Shown piece after piece: positions 8,176 through 17,997 of a stretch of 39,848 nucleotides of DNA; within the stretch, counting starts at the first letter, position 1, and each line of letters starts with the position of its first letter. The stretch comes from Aporhodopirellula sallentina SM41 (lineage in GTDB: Bacteria; Planctomycetota; Planctomycetia; Pirellulales; Pirellulaceae): assembly GCF_000346505.1 (NCBI RefSeq), contig NZ_ANOH01000280.1:1-39848 (forward strand), given 5' to 3'. A model generated the notes under the pieces. It searched no databases and was not told where the DNA came from. It saw only the letters and a program-made list of their open reading frames with translations. The position numbers and the translations under genes are program-made.

Positions 8176-11100
8176 ATGATCAACTTCCATCGCCTTCTGT
8201 TCTTGATCACGTTTGCGTTCGCTGGTTTTCTAGGAATCGACTCCGCATCTTCCCAAGAAACAACCTCACCCAAAACGGTGACGATACCGCATGAGGGCGT
8301 GGTCACTGGGGTAGCCTCGATCAGTCAAACGCAACCAAGCGATCAATCAACCGTCTCCGGTTCCGTGCTGGATTTCCGCGGCACGCCGGTCGTCAACGCG
8401 ACGGTGTGCTGCGTTCCCAAGCAGAATTCGCGGCCAGTCATTTTCACGAAAACGGATACAGACGGACGGTTCGAATTCAGGCAACCCGTTTCGTTGCCAA
8501 CCAATCTCGTCGTGACTTCACAATCATTCAGCCCACAATCCAAACGAATCGAACAAAGTGCGGCCGCAAAGGACATCACGCTTCGATTGCTACCTGGACG
8601 GCGGGTTCGATTCGAAGTCGTTGATTCCGAGGGCAACCCGATCCAAGGAATCTCAATTCGAACATTGAGTTGGAACGAGCGACGAGGACTCCAACTTCGC
8701 GGAGAAACAGATCAGCGTGGACAAGCCGTATTCAGCAACGCCCCTGCGAATGAGGTCACCTATGTTTTTTGCTATCCAAACTATCTCTCCGTTCGACAGA
8801 ATCTTTCGGCGAAGCCAGGCGTGCACCGGATCAAACTGACTCCTCTTACTCTGGCCTCCGCATTCGATTTACGCCGCCAGTCTGCTATCGACGCGGAACT
8901 GCTCAATGCGAAACCAGTAAACCCAGTCGTTGCGACACTCGACAAACAGGCTGAACTCCTCGCGAAAGATTTCGAGCAAAACCTAGCGAGCGATGAGTGG
9001 ATCCGATCCAAGAGTCTGCAATTCCAACCGTCACTCACTGCGACGGGCACCCAAACAGCAAACGGGTTCGCGATCACTCAGGCAGTATCCAAAACGTGGA
9101 ACGAATCCAAACTGAAGTGCAATGTCACTCTCTCAGGTGATTTTGACATTGAGGCCGACTACAGCATCCTCGAATGGGAGGGAACCGGCGGCAGCCTGAC
9201 ACTCGGCGTCGCACTCAGCGGCGAAGAAACACCGAAGGCTCGGGCGTCCTGCAAAGTCACCGCGAACGGCACCTCCATCCTCGCTCAAAAACACTGGACA
9301 ACGGCCACCGGTCTGCATCGAGAAAACCATTCGATCCAACAAGAAACCAACGCCGGATCGCTGCGAATCGCCCGACGCGGTGAGACTGTATCGATACTAG
9401 CCCGCCAAGCGCAAGGCGACGCTTACCGGATCATTCAACAATATGAACTCAATGCCTCTGTGATTCAAAACGGAGGGGTGGTGTTGGGAGTGCAGGCACC
9501 TATCGACGGTTCCATCCAAGTACTTTGGCAACGCGTGCGGATCCGTGCGGCTCAATGGCAAATGATCGGTGACGAAAAATCGACCGTGGCAGCGGTCGCC
9601 ATCTACGACACACCGACCAATCAAGTCCACCGAATTAGCCAAGCAACCGGCGGGTACTCCCATGTCGGATCTCCCGCGTGGTCTCCTGACCAACAGTGGA
9701 TCGCGTACGATCTATGCAATGGCAGCACTCGCGACTCCCGCGTCATGATTGTCAGCGTCGATGGTGGTGAACCGAAGGATATCGGGTTTGGATCCATGCC
9801 CAATTTTTCGCCCGACGGATCGATGATTGCATTTTCTGCTTTTGGCGAAGGCATCGGAGTGATGAACCGCGACGGAAGTAATCGACGTATCCTGAACCGA
9901 CGGGGATGGCAACTGCAGTGGTCGCCCGAACCGAACAAACTCGCCTATTCTCTGGGCGGCCAGATCCATTCCTTGGATCTCGAAACCGGGACCGATCGCG
10001 CACTCATGCAAGGCGAAGCGGCGAACCAGTACCAGAGCTTGAACTGGAACATGTGCTGGTCTCACGATGGAAGACAAATCGTCTTCAATGGTACCAATCG
10101 CTCGACCGGAGACACCGACATTGCTGTCTTCGATTTAGATCAACCCGATCAAATTCGCGTCCTCGTGGCAGACGCTCCGATCCAACATTTGAATTTCTCA
10201 TGGTCCCCTGACAACCAACAGATTCTGTTCCTGTTGAATCCGCCCGGTTCGCGACCACGGATGCATACGATCGCGAGCGACGGCAGCGGACCACCGGTGC
10301 GACTGCCCGATAAAACGGAATACGTTCGCCTCACCAGCGCCGTTTGGTCACCGGATGGAACACGAATCGCGTTGACGGGTGTTGACCGTCTTCTCCCCCC
10401 GAGGCGGATCTACCGGATCGATGCGAACGGCAAAAACTTGTGCCGGATCACTTGGAACTTTCTCGATCTAGGAGACCATCTCTCGCCTGACGTTTCACCC
10501 GACGGCAAGGAAATCGCGTTTGAATCATTTACAGGTGATCCGCATGAATCGCACATCGTTCATTTGAACACTGATGGCACGGCGGTCCAAGACTTAGGTC
10601 TCGGATGCATCCCGAGCTTCACCGCCGACGGCAAACGCCTCGCCTATTCCAGTTTTACTGGAATGAAGATATCGGAACCGCGTCCCGGACTTGCTCAGCG
10701 GGTGTCAATCGGCGGCACGTGGACTCTGCAAGCGTGCCCCGTTGACGATCGACTTGCGTGCATCCGCAATTGGGGAGCACGAGGCGCCAACATCCGTATA
10801 TCCGAGGGGCAATCGGGCGAATCAAAAAACCTGCTCGTCGGTGAGCATGCCAATCGCTATATGATCCTCCCGTTTTATCTCGCATGGTCGCCTGACGGAG
10901 AATCAATCGCCTTCGTTGGAAAACGGAAAGACAACAGCCGCCGGGAACTCGCAATCGTCTCCACAAGCGGGTCGGACGATACCTTTGAAATCCTGGGCGA
11001 AAACCTCCGAATTCAAAACGACATCGGCTGGCATCCCGATGGACAACGTCTGATCGTCGCGCAAAAAGATCTCGTCACCGGCCTGCATCAGTTGCACTGG

Positions 11101-11238
11101 GTCGATCGCGACGCACCGCACGCCTTGTCTCGCGTCCCCGGCCAACCCACAGACGCCGACAATCGCCACCCGTTTTACACTCGCGATGGCTCACTGCTGT
11201 ACTTCACCAGCCAACCGGTTGCCACACCACCTCAATAG
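8176..11238 (+). CDS. Large secreted protein with carboxypeptidase-regulatory-like and TolB/PD40 propeller domains
   Basis: About 1020 residues. A signal peptide (MINFHRLLFLITFAFAGFLG, cut near SAS-SQ) is followed by a carboxypeptidase-regulatory-like beta-sandwich (about 50-125, with VSGSVLDFRGTPVVNATV and TDTDGRFEFRQ) and a second similar segment (about 130-200). A middle region (about 250-460) resembles a sugar-binding or laminin-G-like fold without clear motifs. A long beta-propeller region (about 480-1015) holds at least eleven WSPDG-type repeats, such as SPAWSPDQQWIAY, PNFSPDGSMIAFS, SAVWSPDGTRIAL and YLAWSPDGESIAF. It probably acts outside the cytoplasm in binding or assembly; no catalytic motif was found. 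ATG 8176 is chosen for the signal peptide. It is flanked by gaps on both sides, so probably monocistronic. Confidence 0.85.
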   Translation: MINFHRLLFLITFAFAGFLGIDSASSQETTSPKTVTIPHEGVVTGVASISQTQPSDQSTVSGSVLDFRGTPVVNATVCCVPKQNSRPVIFTKTDTDGRFEFRQPVSLPTNLVVTSQSFSPQSKRIEQSAAAKDITLRLLPGRRVRFEVVDSEGNPIQGISIRTLSWNERRGLQLRGETDQRGQAVFSNAPANEVTYVFCYPNYLSVRQNLSAKPGVHRIKLTPLTLASAFDLRRQSAIDAELLNAKPVNPVVATLDKQAELLAKDFEQNLASDEWIRSKSLQFQPSLTATGTQTANGFAITQAVSKTWNESKLKCNVTLSGDFDIEADYSILEWEGTGGSLTLGVALSGEETPKARASCKVTANGTSILAQKHWTTATGLHRENHSIQQETNAGSLRIARRGETVSILARQAQGDAYRIIQQYELNASVIQNGGVVLGVQAPIDGSIQVLWQRVRIRAAQWQMIGDEKSTVAAVAIYDTPTNQVHRISQATGGYSHVGSPAWSPDQQWIAYDLCNGSTRDSRVMIVSVDGGEPKDIGFGSMPNFSPDGSMIAFSAFGEGIGVMNRDGSNRRILNRRGWQLQWSPEPNKLAYSLGGQIHSLDLETGTDRALMQGEAANQYQSLNWNMCWSHDGRQIVFNGTNRSTGDTDIAVFDLDQPDQIRVLVADAPIQHLNFSWSPDNQQILFLLNPPGSRPRMHTIASDGSGPPVRLPDKTEYVRLTSAVWSPDGTRIALTGVDRLLPPRRIYRIDANGKNLCRITWNFLDLGDHLSPDVSPDGKEIAFESFTGDPHESHIVHLNTDGTAVQDLGLGCIPSFTADGKRLAYSSFTGMKISEPRPGLAQRVSIGGTWTLQACPVDDRLACIRNWGARGANIRISEGQSGESKNLLVGEHANRYMILPFYLAWSPDGESIAFVGKRKDNSRRELAIVSTSGSDDTFEILGENLRIQNDIGWHPDGQRLIVAQKDLVTGLHQLHWVDRDAPHALSRVPGQPTDADNRHPFYTRDGSLLYFTSQPVATPPQ

Positions 11239-11373
11239 CGGGTCACCACGCGACCGTGATTCACCGACGCATCAGTCGCAATGCAGACCAAAGCGACCAA
11301 ACGCGGCTTTTTTGCGAGAAATATCAACTGTATACGTGACCCTTGGGGCTCGGGTGATATTAACTCTAGACGA

Positions 11374-11437
11374 TAATGCCCGCACGCCGCTCGCTGCTGA
11401 TTTTCAAGCGCATTTGCTTTACAGGTGCGGGGCATTA
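11374..11437. other. Long-loop inverted repeat upstream of the DUF1080 gene
   Basis: TAATGCCCGCAC (11374-11385) is matched by GTGCGGGGCATTA (11425-11437), its reverse complement with one extra G, across a 39-base spacer. It ends 58 bases before the DUF1080 start. It could be an RNA stem in the leader or a paired operator; no T-run follows. Confidence 0.5.
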
Positions 11438-11494
11438 AACTGACCAACCTTCCATCGACGTCCCTCCCCGCCTCCCACCTCACGAGACCCCGCG

Positions 11495-12214
11495 ATGCCG
11501 CGCCATCCACGCCCGTCTGTTTTCTTGCACCTGCTTTTCGCTTCCACCCTCATCGGCTCGTTGCAACTGTGCTCGACTTCTTTTGCTGAAGAGACCTCAA
11601 CCGATTCGACATCATGGATCACACTCTTTGACGGCAGTTCGCTCGACGCATGGCGTGAATACAATCACGACGAGGTAACCACCGGGTGGCGAGTGGAAGA
11701 CGGCGCACTCACCTGCATTTCGCGAAAAGAGCAAGGCGACAAGGCTCGCGGGGAAGACCTGATCACTCGCGAGAAATTCTCAGCGTTTGAACTCGAACTC
11801 GAATTCAAAGTCACCCCCAAAGCCAACAGCGGCGTGATGTTCCATGTCGTTGAAACCGACAAACCGCCATACTACACCGGCCCCGAAATCCAAATCCAAG
11901 ATCACGTCGGTGGCCACGATGGTCAGAAAAGTGGATGGCTGTATCAGCTCTATCCTTCCGAGGTCGACTCGATCAAACCGGTCGGTGAGTGGAATCACTT
12001 GCGAGTCATGATCACCCCCGAAAAATGCCAAATTGAACTCAACGGCGTCCTCTACAGCGAGTTCGTCAAAGGCAGCGATGATTGGGACGCACGTGTCGCC
12101 AAGAGCAAATTCGGCAAATGGAAAGGCTTCGGCGAAGCGGACAACGGCCACATCTGCCTGCAAGACCATAACGACGAAGTTTCCTATCGAAACATTCGCG
12201 TTCGGCGTTTGTAA
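11495..12214 (+). CDS. Secreted DUF1080 protein (3-keto-disaccharide hydrolase-like)
   Basis: A 239-residue exported protein. A signal peptide (about 1-31, ending TSFA before EE) leads straight into a single concanavalin-like DUF1080 domain (PF06439). Visible family signatures are WITLFDGSSLDAWR at 41-53, WRVEDGALTC at about 64-73, SGVMFHV at about 108-114, PEIQIQDH at about 126-133, GEWNHLRV at about 160-167, and the terminal HNDEVSYRNIRVR. The domain is named for hydrolysis of 3-keto-glycosides, but most planctomycete members are untested. It is not adjacent to the ThuA/Gfo cluster at 23-31 kb, so a link is only suggested. An inverted repeat precedes it. The next gene is convergent, 68 bp away. 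Confidence 0.9.
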   Translation: MPRHPRPSVFLHLLFASTLIGSLQLCSTSFAEETSTDSTSWITLFDGSSLDAWREYNHDEVTTGWRVEDGALTCISRKEQGDKARGEDLITREKFSAFELELEFKVTPKANSGVMFHVVETDKPPYYTGPEIQIQDHVGGHDGQKSGWLYQLYPSEVDSIKPVGEWNHLRVMITPEKCQIELNGVLYSEFVKGSDDWDARVAKSKFGKWKGFGEADNGHICLQDHNDEVSYRNIRVRRL

Positions 12215-12282
12215 GATCTCAAACAGGAACGGTTCCCAGCACGCGATTTACTTCATTTCCATGTTGAACGCGAACGGACGCT

Positions 12283-13950
12283 CTACCAATCGCCGTCGCC
12301 CAGTTGCCGTCTGATAAGAACCGTCACTCTTCCAAATCGATGCCTCTCGACTCCGGGAGGCAATATCGATGCAGGCCCGATGCTTCGCCGCGTGATTATC
12401 GCGGCGGGCACATCGCCTGAATCTTCGTCCGCCTGCTGGTTCGGACGGTGCCCCGCCGATTCATCTGCCAACGCGATCCACCGTTCCAACGCATCGTCGC
12501 CAACACCCATCGGTCGTAAATCACTGCCGAGTGTGTAGGGGCCACCGGTCACGTAACGCAAATATTCTTCCAAGCGTGGGTCCGTCACGAAAATCGGCTG
12601 CCCCTTCTGCTCGATCAGACCGGCATCGATCCACACCGAATCTTGTTTTGGGGCGGATTCTCGGGTGAAGGCAATCGCCGCCTTCCATCCTTCACCACGC
12701 CGTGCCAATCGCGTCTCGCCGTGCATTAACCGGCCGAGCGTCCGCTGCTGCGACATCATCAACAGCAAACAGGCCACCGCAGTAAAAACGGACATGACCT
12801 GGTGTCGTCTGATCAAACCGACCACCCCGAATCGCCCACTGGCGATGCCACCAACAGCCCATCCCAGCACACCGCACAAAAACGGCAGCGAAGCGACGAG
12901 ATAGCGACGATGCCACAACGCAACGCCGCCGATGTATGACAGTACGAAACACGTGAGCGTAGCGATCGCCACGGTGGCGACTGACAAACCAACAAAAACA
13001 ATCACTGGCCCTAATCCAGAACGTCCTCGTCCACGCGAGACGAATCCCGCCCAGAGCGTCAACGCGAGCACAGGCCAAACCACTAGCGCCCCCCAAGGCC
13101 ATAACGTTCCGATTTGGGTCCATGAATTCGCCGTGGCAAATGACGTCCACGCCTCTCTGGCATGCCACAACGACTCGTGCGTCTGCATCCACAAAACGGC
13201 GACTAGTCCCCACACCATCCCCGCCACACCATGGATGCTCAAGACGACAAAGCTCGCAGATCGGTTCGTTCGCCATCGCCACCAATCCGCTAACACAAAC
13301 ACCACGACCATCACCGCGAGCACCGTGAGCGACGTCACATGCACGGCCGCCGCCAACAACACAACGAGGTGCAAGCCAATACGGCGAACAACGCCTGTCC
13401 GATCGATCGCATCGCTGTGATGGAAATCGGCATCCATGATTTTCGTCACCACGCTCAGCACCGCGGTCGACAGAAACACGATCGCCGCATAAGGACGAAG
13501 TTCCGTCCCGAAGAAAATCGCGTTGCTTTCCAACCCCAGCGCGAGCCCCGCGGCTACTCCACCGATCAAACTGCCGCTGGTCCTAGTCACGATCCGCACC
13601 ATCCACGCCGCCGCGCTGGACACCAGCAACACGCTCGTTAATCGCAGCACCGCCTCGACACCGTATAGGGTCAACACACCCTCCGGCATGAGTCGATTCC
13701 ACATCGCGATCAAATAGAAATAACCTCCTTGCTGGTTGCCGATTGCCGCTCGCGTTCCGACATCCCCCCAATCCGCGAACGCGCACCACGCCGTATGCAA
13801 CTCGTCCACCCAGAAACTCTCCCCGCAGGACGGCCACCGGATCGCAAAAGCAACCAAAAACACTACCACCATCGCCACCATCGAAACTCGCTGAGGTTGC
13901 CGTCCGTGATCGGGCGTGAGATCAGGATCAGGATGCGAGTGACGAGTCAT
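12283..13950 (-). CDS. GT39/ArnT-like polytopic membrane glycosyltransferase
   Basis: A 555-residue membrane protein. After a short His/Asp-rich N-terminus come about ten to twelve helices up to residue 420, and then a soluble C-terminal part. The first extracytoplasmic loop holds FWVDELHTAW with the D49-E50 acidic pair typical of PMT/ArnT-type GT-C enzymes, and GTELRPYA lies near 148-155. Such enzymes transfer sugar from polyprenyl-phosphate donors to lipid or protein acceptors on the periplasmic face. The acceptor is unknown. Start ATG 13950. It diverges from the GT4 gene at 14360, so the two glycosyltransferases may share a control region. Confidence 0.82.
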   Translation of the reverse strand: MTRHSHPDPDLTPDHGRQPQRVSMVAMVVVFLVAFAIRWPSCGESFWVDELHTAWCAFADWGDVGTRAAIGNQQGGYFYLIAMWNRLMPEGVLTLYGVEAVLRLTSVLLVSSAAAWMVRIVTRTSGSLIGGVAAGLALGLESNAIFFGTELRPYAAIVFLSTAVLSVVTKIMDADFHHSDAIDRTGVVRRIGLHLVVLLAAAVHVTSLTVLAVMVVVFVLADWWRWRTNRSASFVVLSIHGVAGMVWGLVAVLWMQTHESLWHAREAWTSFATANSWTQIGTLWPWGALVVWPVLALTLWAGFVSRGRGRSGLGPVIVFVGLSVATVAIATLTCFVLSYIGGVALWHRRYLVASLPFLCGVLGWAVGGIASGRFGVVGLIRRHQVMSVFTAVACLLLMMSQQRTLGRLMHGETRLARRGEGWKAAIAFTRESAPKQDSVWIDAGLIEQKGQPIFVTDPRLEEYLRYVTGGPYTLGSDLRPMGVGDDALERWIALADESAGHRPNQQADEDSGDVPAAIITRRSIGPASILPPGVERHRFGRVTVLIRRQLGDGDW

Positions 13951-14359
13951 TTAAACGAAGAAGGGTCAGGGAAGAGGGTTTCGGCGAAGAAGGTTCGGCA
14001 GAGAGGGCATAAAGGAATAGCAACCGCGAGATCGCCGATGGAAACACCGCCCCGTAGTGCGAGTATCTTACACGTATCTTTTTCGGTGTCGCCGCTACAA
14101 CCCTCACGACCTGACCGGGAATCCCGGCATCGACATACGCTCACCAAAGTTTGTCGACACTGCCCTCTCGAGTGACCAACGCTTTCGACAGAAGCCTGTC
14201 TGTCTCTGAGTACCGGACAGAAAACTCATGAACCGATCGGCGTTCGCCCTGGTTCGTCCGAGATGACCGACGTGACCACTCACCTGACGGTTACCTCGGT
14301 CCATTTTCTGTCTGCTCTTTAGCAACTTCCTTGTCGCGTGCGTGATAGCGAACGCGATC
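13951..14359. other. Intergenic region between divergent glycosyltransferase genes
   Basis: About 409 bp, presumably with both promoters. I see no clear sigma-70 boxes, hairpin or RNA gene. Short frames here lack support. Confidence 0.35.
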
Positions 14360-15658
14360 ATGCGTCACTCCGAATATCCAATGAATCCGACCCTTCCTAG
14401 CGACTTTTCATCCGTACCGACACCGCTTTCTCCCGTCGACGAGTCCTGTCCGGCAACGGTCCGGATGTTGGTGCGTCCAACGGTTGAGGATGCGAGAACA
14501 ACTCCGGGCGAGACTCCTGCGGCACCGGTGCAAACCGCCCGCGTCTTGCACGTCGTCAACGGGGAACACTTCTCCGGTGCCGAACGCGTGCAGTCACACC
14601 TGGGTCGCTGTTTGCCGCTCGAAGGAATCACTGCTGATTTCGCCTGCGTGAAACCGGGGCGTTTCGCCGACATGCTCGACGAACGATCCGATCTTCCGGT
14701 CGGCGAAAAGTGGGGACGAGGATACCGCGTCAAGATGCGCGGCCGGTGGGACGTGTTTCAATCCAAACGTTTAGCCGAAGTCGTTCGCAACGAAAACTAT
14801 CAACTCCTGCACGCCCACACGCCACGTACCGCGATGCTCGCGTCGGCAGCGTCCCGCCTGACCGGCGTGCCCTGGGTGTATCACGTCCACAGCCCGGCAT
14901 CGCGAGACTGCGAACGCATGCTGAGCAACCGAATCAACGCGTTCATCGAAAAGCGTTCCCTCTCCAACTGCTCGCACGTCGTCTGTGTTTCAAACAGTCT
15001 TCGTGAAGATCTCATTCGCAACGGCCATTCGCCGGACCGCGTAACCGTGATCCACAACGGGGTTCCCGCCATTCGTCCCGAGCGAAACTCACTTCCCCTT
15101 GTTGGCGAGACATGGGTCATCGGCATGGTCGCCTTGATGCGAAACCGGAAAGGACTCGAAGTGGTCCTCGACGCACTCGCTCATCTGCTCGAACGCGGCC
15201 ATCGCGTCAAACTGCGATGCATCGGGCCGTTTGAAACCGACGCGTATCGAAATCAAATCGATCGCCAAATCACTGACCTCCAGATCGGCCCGCACATCGA
15301 GTGGGTCGGCTTCACCGACAATGTCCCTGAAGAACTCTCGCGTCTCGACGCGATGGTACTTCCGAGCCTGTTTGGTGAGGGGCTCCCGATGGTCGTCCTC
15401 GAATCGATGGCGGCGGCCGTTCCTGTCATCGCAACCAAGGTCGAAGGCACCCCGGAAGCAGTCCGTCACGGCGTCGAAGGACTGTTGGCTGAACCACGGG
15501 ATGCGGAATCACTGGCCAACCAGATTGAAGCCCTGGTCACCGGGCAATACGACTGGGAAACGATGGCCGAAGCCGCTGCTGCCCGACATGGCGAGCACTT
15601 CAGCGACATCGCAATGGCCCGCGGCACCGCGGAACTGTATCGAAAACTGCTGGCGTAA
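14360..15658 (+). CDS. GT4-family glycosyltransferase
   Basis: 432 residues from ATG 14360. The first 60 residues are Pro/Thr/Ser-rich and disordered. The GT-B fold then begins at VLHVVNGEHFSGAERVQ (62-78, the Gly-rich N-terminal loop), with HAHTPR at 151-156, VIHNGVP at 230-236 and VALMRNRKGLE at 257-267. The catalytic E-x7-E is at E340-E348 (EGLPMVVLE). GT4 enzymes use nucleotide sugars on the cytoplasmic side, usually for exopolysaccharide or lipid glycan synthesis. ATG 14381 and an upstream GTG at 14342 are alternative starts. The PhnP-like gene begins 56 bp downstream, so the two may be cotranscribed. Confidence 0.93.
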   Translation: MRHSEYPMNPTLPSDFSSVPTPLSPVDESCPATVRMLVRPTVEDARTTPGETPAAPVQTARVLHVVNGEHFSGAERVQSHLGRCLPLEGITADFACVKPGRFADMLDERSDLPVGEKWGRGYRVKMRGRWDVFQSKRLAEVVRNENYQLLHAHTPRTAMLASAASRLTGVPWVYHVHSPASRDCERMLSNRINAFIEKRSLSNCSHVVCVSNSLREDLIRNGHSPDRVTVIHNGVPAIRPERNSLPLVGETWVIGMVALMRNRKGLEVVLDALAHLLERGHRVKLRCIGPFETDAYRNQIDRQITDLQIGPHIEWVGFTDNVPEELSRLDAMVLPSLFGEGLPMVVLESMAAAVPVIATKVEGTPEAVRHGVEGLLAEPRDAESLANQIEALVTGQYDWETMAEAAAARHGEHFSDIAMARGTAELYRKLLA

Positions 15659-15714
15659 GTCCCACCACCACCCCGCGTGGCGGAATTAGACGACGATCGG
15701 TACGATTGTTCGCT

Positions 15715-16548
15715 ATGTCAGACACACGCCATCGCACCGCCCCTACGCCCGCACCTGAACAAACTCAATCACCGGACGTCGTTTTCCTCGGCACCGGAAC
15801 GAGTGTCGGCGTGCCCGCCCTCGGATGCGACTGCGCGGTTTGCACGAGCGACGACCCTCGCAACAACCGGACTCGCTGTGCGATCGTCGTGCGTTTGCCC
15901 GAAGGCAATTTGCTGATCGACACGCCTCCGGACCTCCGCACGCAATTGCTACGCGAAAAGATCTCGCTGATTCACTCGGTCCTGTTCACACACGAACATG
16001 TCGACCATCTCTACGGGCTCGATGATCTACGCCTGTTCCCATTTCGACTCGGCCATGCCGTCCCGCTGTACTGCGAACAGCACGTCGAAGAACGTATTCG
16101 CAAGGTCTACGACTATGCGTTTACCAACCGTGCTCCAACGCACCCCGGCTCGACACCGCAACTGAGTTTTGAACAAATCACTCACGATCCGTTCGAGGTG
16201 CTCGGCGTCGAAGTCACCCCGATCCCGATGCAGCACGGCCCGTATTTCAACGTACTCGGCTTCCGCATCGGCAACTTCGCCTACTGCACCGACACCAATC
16301 ACATTCCACCGGAGTCGATCGAGCGTCTGCAGGGAGTCGACACTTTCGTGGTGGACGCCCTGAGATTCAAAACTCACCCGACACACTACAATGTCGAAGA
16401 AGCATTAGAAGTCATCAAGCGCGTTCAACCGCGAACCGCGTACCTGACTCACATCTGTCACGATCTCGATCACGGGATTGTCGAAGCAGAGCTTCCCGAG
16501 AATGTCTTTCTCGCCTATGACGGTTTGCGTTTGCCTCTATCGCCGTAA
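15715..16548 (+). CDS. PhnP-like metallo-beta-lactamase-fold hydrolase
   Basis: A 277-residue cytoplasmic MBL-fold protein. LGTGTSVGVP at 25-34 is followed by a Cys cluster C38-x-C40-x2-C43, as in the structural zinc site of PhnP. The metal site includes HEHVDH at 93-98, H174 (MQHGPY), D193 (CTDTNH) and H246 (LTHICHDLDH); HPTHYNVEEAL at 221-231 is typical of the subfamily. PhnP is a phosphoribosyl cyclic phosphodiesterase of phosphonate catabolism, but no phn genes are nearby, so a more general cyclic-phosphodiesterase role is the safe call. ATG 15715 is chosen over an upstream TTG at 15706. Confidence 0.9.
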   Translation: MSDTRHRTAPTPAPEQTQSPDVVFLGTGTSVGVPALGCDCAVCTSDDPRNNRTRCAIVVRLPEGNLLIDTPPDLRTQLLREKISLIHSVLFTHEHVDHLYGLDDLRLFPFRLGHAVPLYCEQHVEERIRKVYDYAFTNRAPTHPGSTPQLSFEQITHDPFEVLGVEVTPIPMQHGPYFNVLGFRIGNFAYCTDTNHIPPESIERLQGVDTFVVDALRFKTHPTHYNVEEALEVIKRVQPRTAYLTHICHDLDHGIVEAELPENVFLAYDGLRLPLSP

Positions 16549-16593
16549 ACGATTTCCAACCCAACCTCACGGGCTGACTTGAGTCCCCGCGAG

Positions 16594-17754
16594 TCAAAAC
16601 GCTCGCGGCGCCTCATAAACACTGAACTCAGCCCAAACCGGTAGATGGTCACTGATCTTCAGTGCCGCGGATTGATCGATGCCGAACATGCTTTCGAGAT
16701 CCAAGACTCCCGATCGACGAACGTATTCGGTCGTCACGCGCGAGTCGATCAGAATATGATCATAGGTCTTTGTCTTCAGCGTATTGGTTGGCACATCGCC
16801 GACGAGTGACACGACACCTGGAATCTGACCGAGTTCAGCGAGCTTGCCGACGTCGACGTTCAGATCGCCGAGCATCATGAAGTCTTCTTCACCGTTGGTC
16901 TCGTACTCAAAGTTCCGAACGCTCTGAAAAACATCATCGAGCACATTGAGTTCGTTGTCGCTGGTATCGCCCCGCACCAAGTCAGGATCGGTGTGCACAT
17001 TGATCAATGTAAAACGAAAAGGTAATCGCGAGTCCACCGGCGCAACGCGTGTTTGGAAACTAGCGACCATCGGCTCGCGGTGCATCAGATCGGCCCGGTC
17101 TTCGATCATGTAGTCCGACTGCGCGATGAAGTCGATGCGATCCTGATCCCATACAAACCCGTAGCATTCCGTTTGCGAGGTTCGGCCGATCGGTGGACCG
17201 TGCACAGCACGATAACGCCCCCCCAATCGCGTGATTTGATCTAGCAATGCATTGATCGGAACGTCTGGGTCACCACGAATCTCTTGAACCGCGACGACAT
17301 CAAACTGCATGAACACCGCTGCGAGCTGTCGCATGACTTCCGCTTTGCTCGCCTTCGACTGGCCAAACACTTTGATGTTAAAGGTCGCCACACGAATCGA
17401 GGTCTGTGACTTGCCCGAGCCAACAGCCGACGTCTGATTCAGTCCGACAGGTGAAATTTTGCGAGACGCGATGCTCTCGGCACTGCCACGGGGTGAGGAA
17501 AACCCTGCCGGCTGGAGTGGAGAAGACGCGCCGACCGACGAAGCGATCGGATCATCGTAGACCGGAGGCTCGGTACCGCGCATCGCATCGATCGACGACA
17601 AATCGACCTGCCCGGTAAGCGCCGCCATGATCGCGCCGACGACTCCCGTCATGGTCAACCCTGGCGTGAACCAGCGCAACACCGACGAGCTGCTGCGACT
17701 GCTACGCCGCGAGCGCTTCTTCCCCCATACGATTGACCACAACCATTTAACCAC
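16594..17754 (-). CDS. Membrane-anchored endonuclease/exonuclease/phosphatase (EEP) family protein
   Basis: 386 residues. A basic N-terminus (KKRSRRSSR) and one hydrophobic segment (about 31-48) precede a low-complexity linker to residue 118, then a DNase I-like EEP domain. Active-site residues can be placed: N126 (ATFNIK), E158 (VAVQEIR), H254 (INVHTD), D297 and N299 (LGDLNVD), D332 (YDHI), and D369-H370 (SDHLP). Members are metal-dependent phosphodiesterases acting on nucleic acids or phospholipids; the anchor suggests action at or outside the membrane. The GTG start at 17754 is supported by AAGGAAG about 9 bases upstream; an ATG at 17746 is out of frame. It is convergent with the MBL gene (45 bp between stops). 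Confidence 0.87.
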   Translation of the reverse strand: MVKWLWSIVWGKKRSRRSSRSSSSVLRWFTPGLTMTGVVGAIMAALTGQVDLSSIDAMRGTEPPVYDDPIASSVGASSPLQPAGFSSPRGSAESIASRKISPVGLNQTSAVGSGKSQTSIRVATFNIKVFGQSKASKAEVMRQLAAVFMQFDVVAVQEIRGDPDVPINALLDQITRLGGRYRAVHGPPIGRTSQTECYGFVWDQDRIDFIAQSDYMIEDRADLMHREPMVASFQTRVAPVDSRLPFRFTLINVHTDPDLVRGDTSDNELNVLDDVFQSVRNFEYETNGEEDFMMLGDLNVDVGKLAELGQIPGVVSLVGDVPTNTLKTKTYDHILIDSRVTTEYVRRSGVLDLESMFGIDQSAALKISDHLPVWAEFSVYEAPRAF

Positions 17755-17997
17755 GTCGGCTTCCTTGCCTCTGTGTAGTCGCTGGCGTTCATCATCCGTT
17801 GATGAAACCTACCACCGCCACGTCGATCCATCCTAGATCGTCGCGGCGATACCGATGTACCAAATATCTCAGCGGACCACGCGTCACCCTCGACTAGCCA
17901 ATCGGATCGAGCCCTCGCAAGATCAGTTTGCTAGATTCATCGGATCGCCTTCCCCGCAGCGTCGACCTGCCGAACAACAGCTCGGCATCAACCGCAA

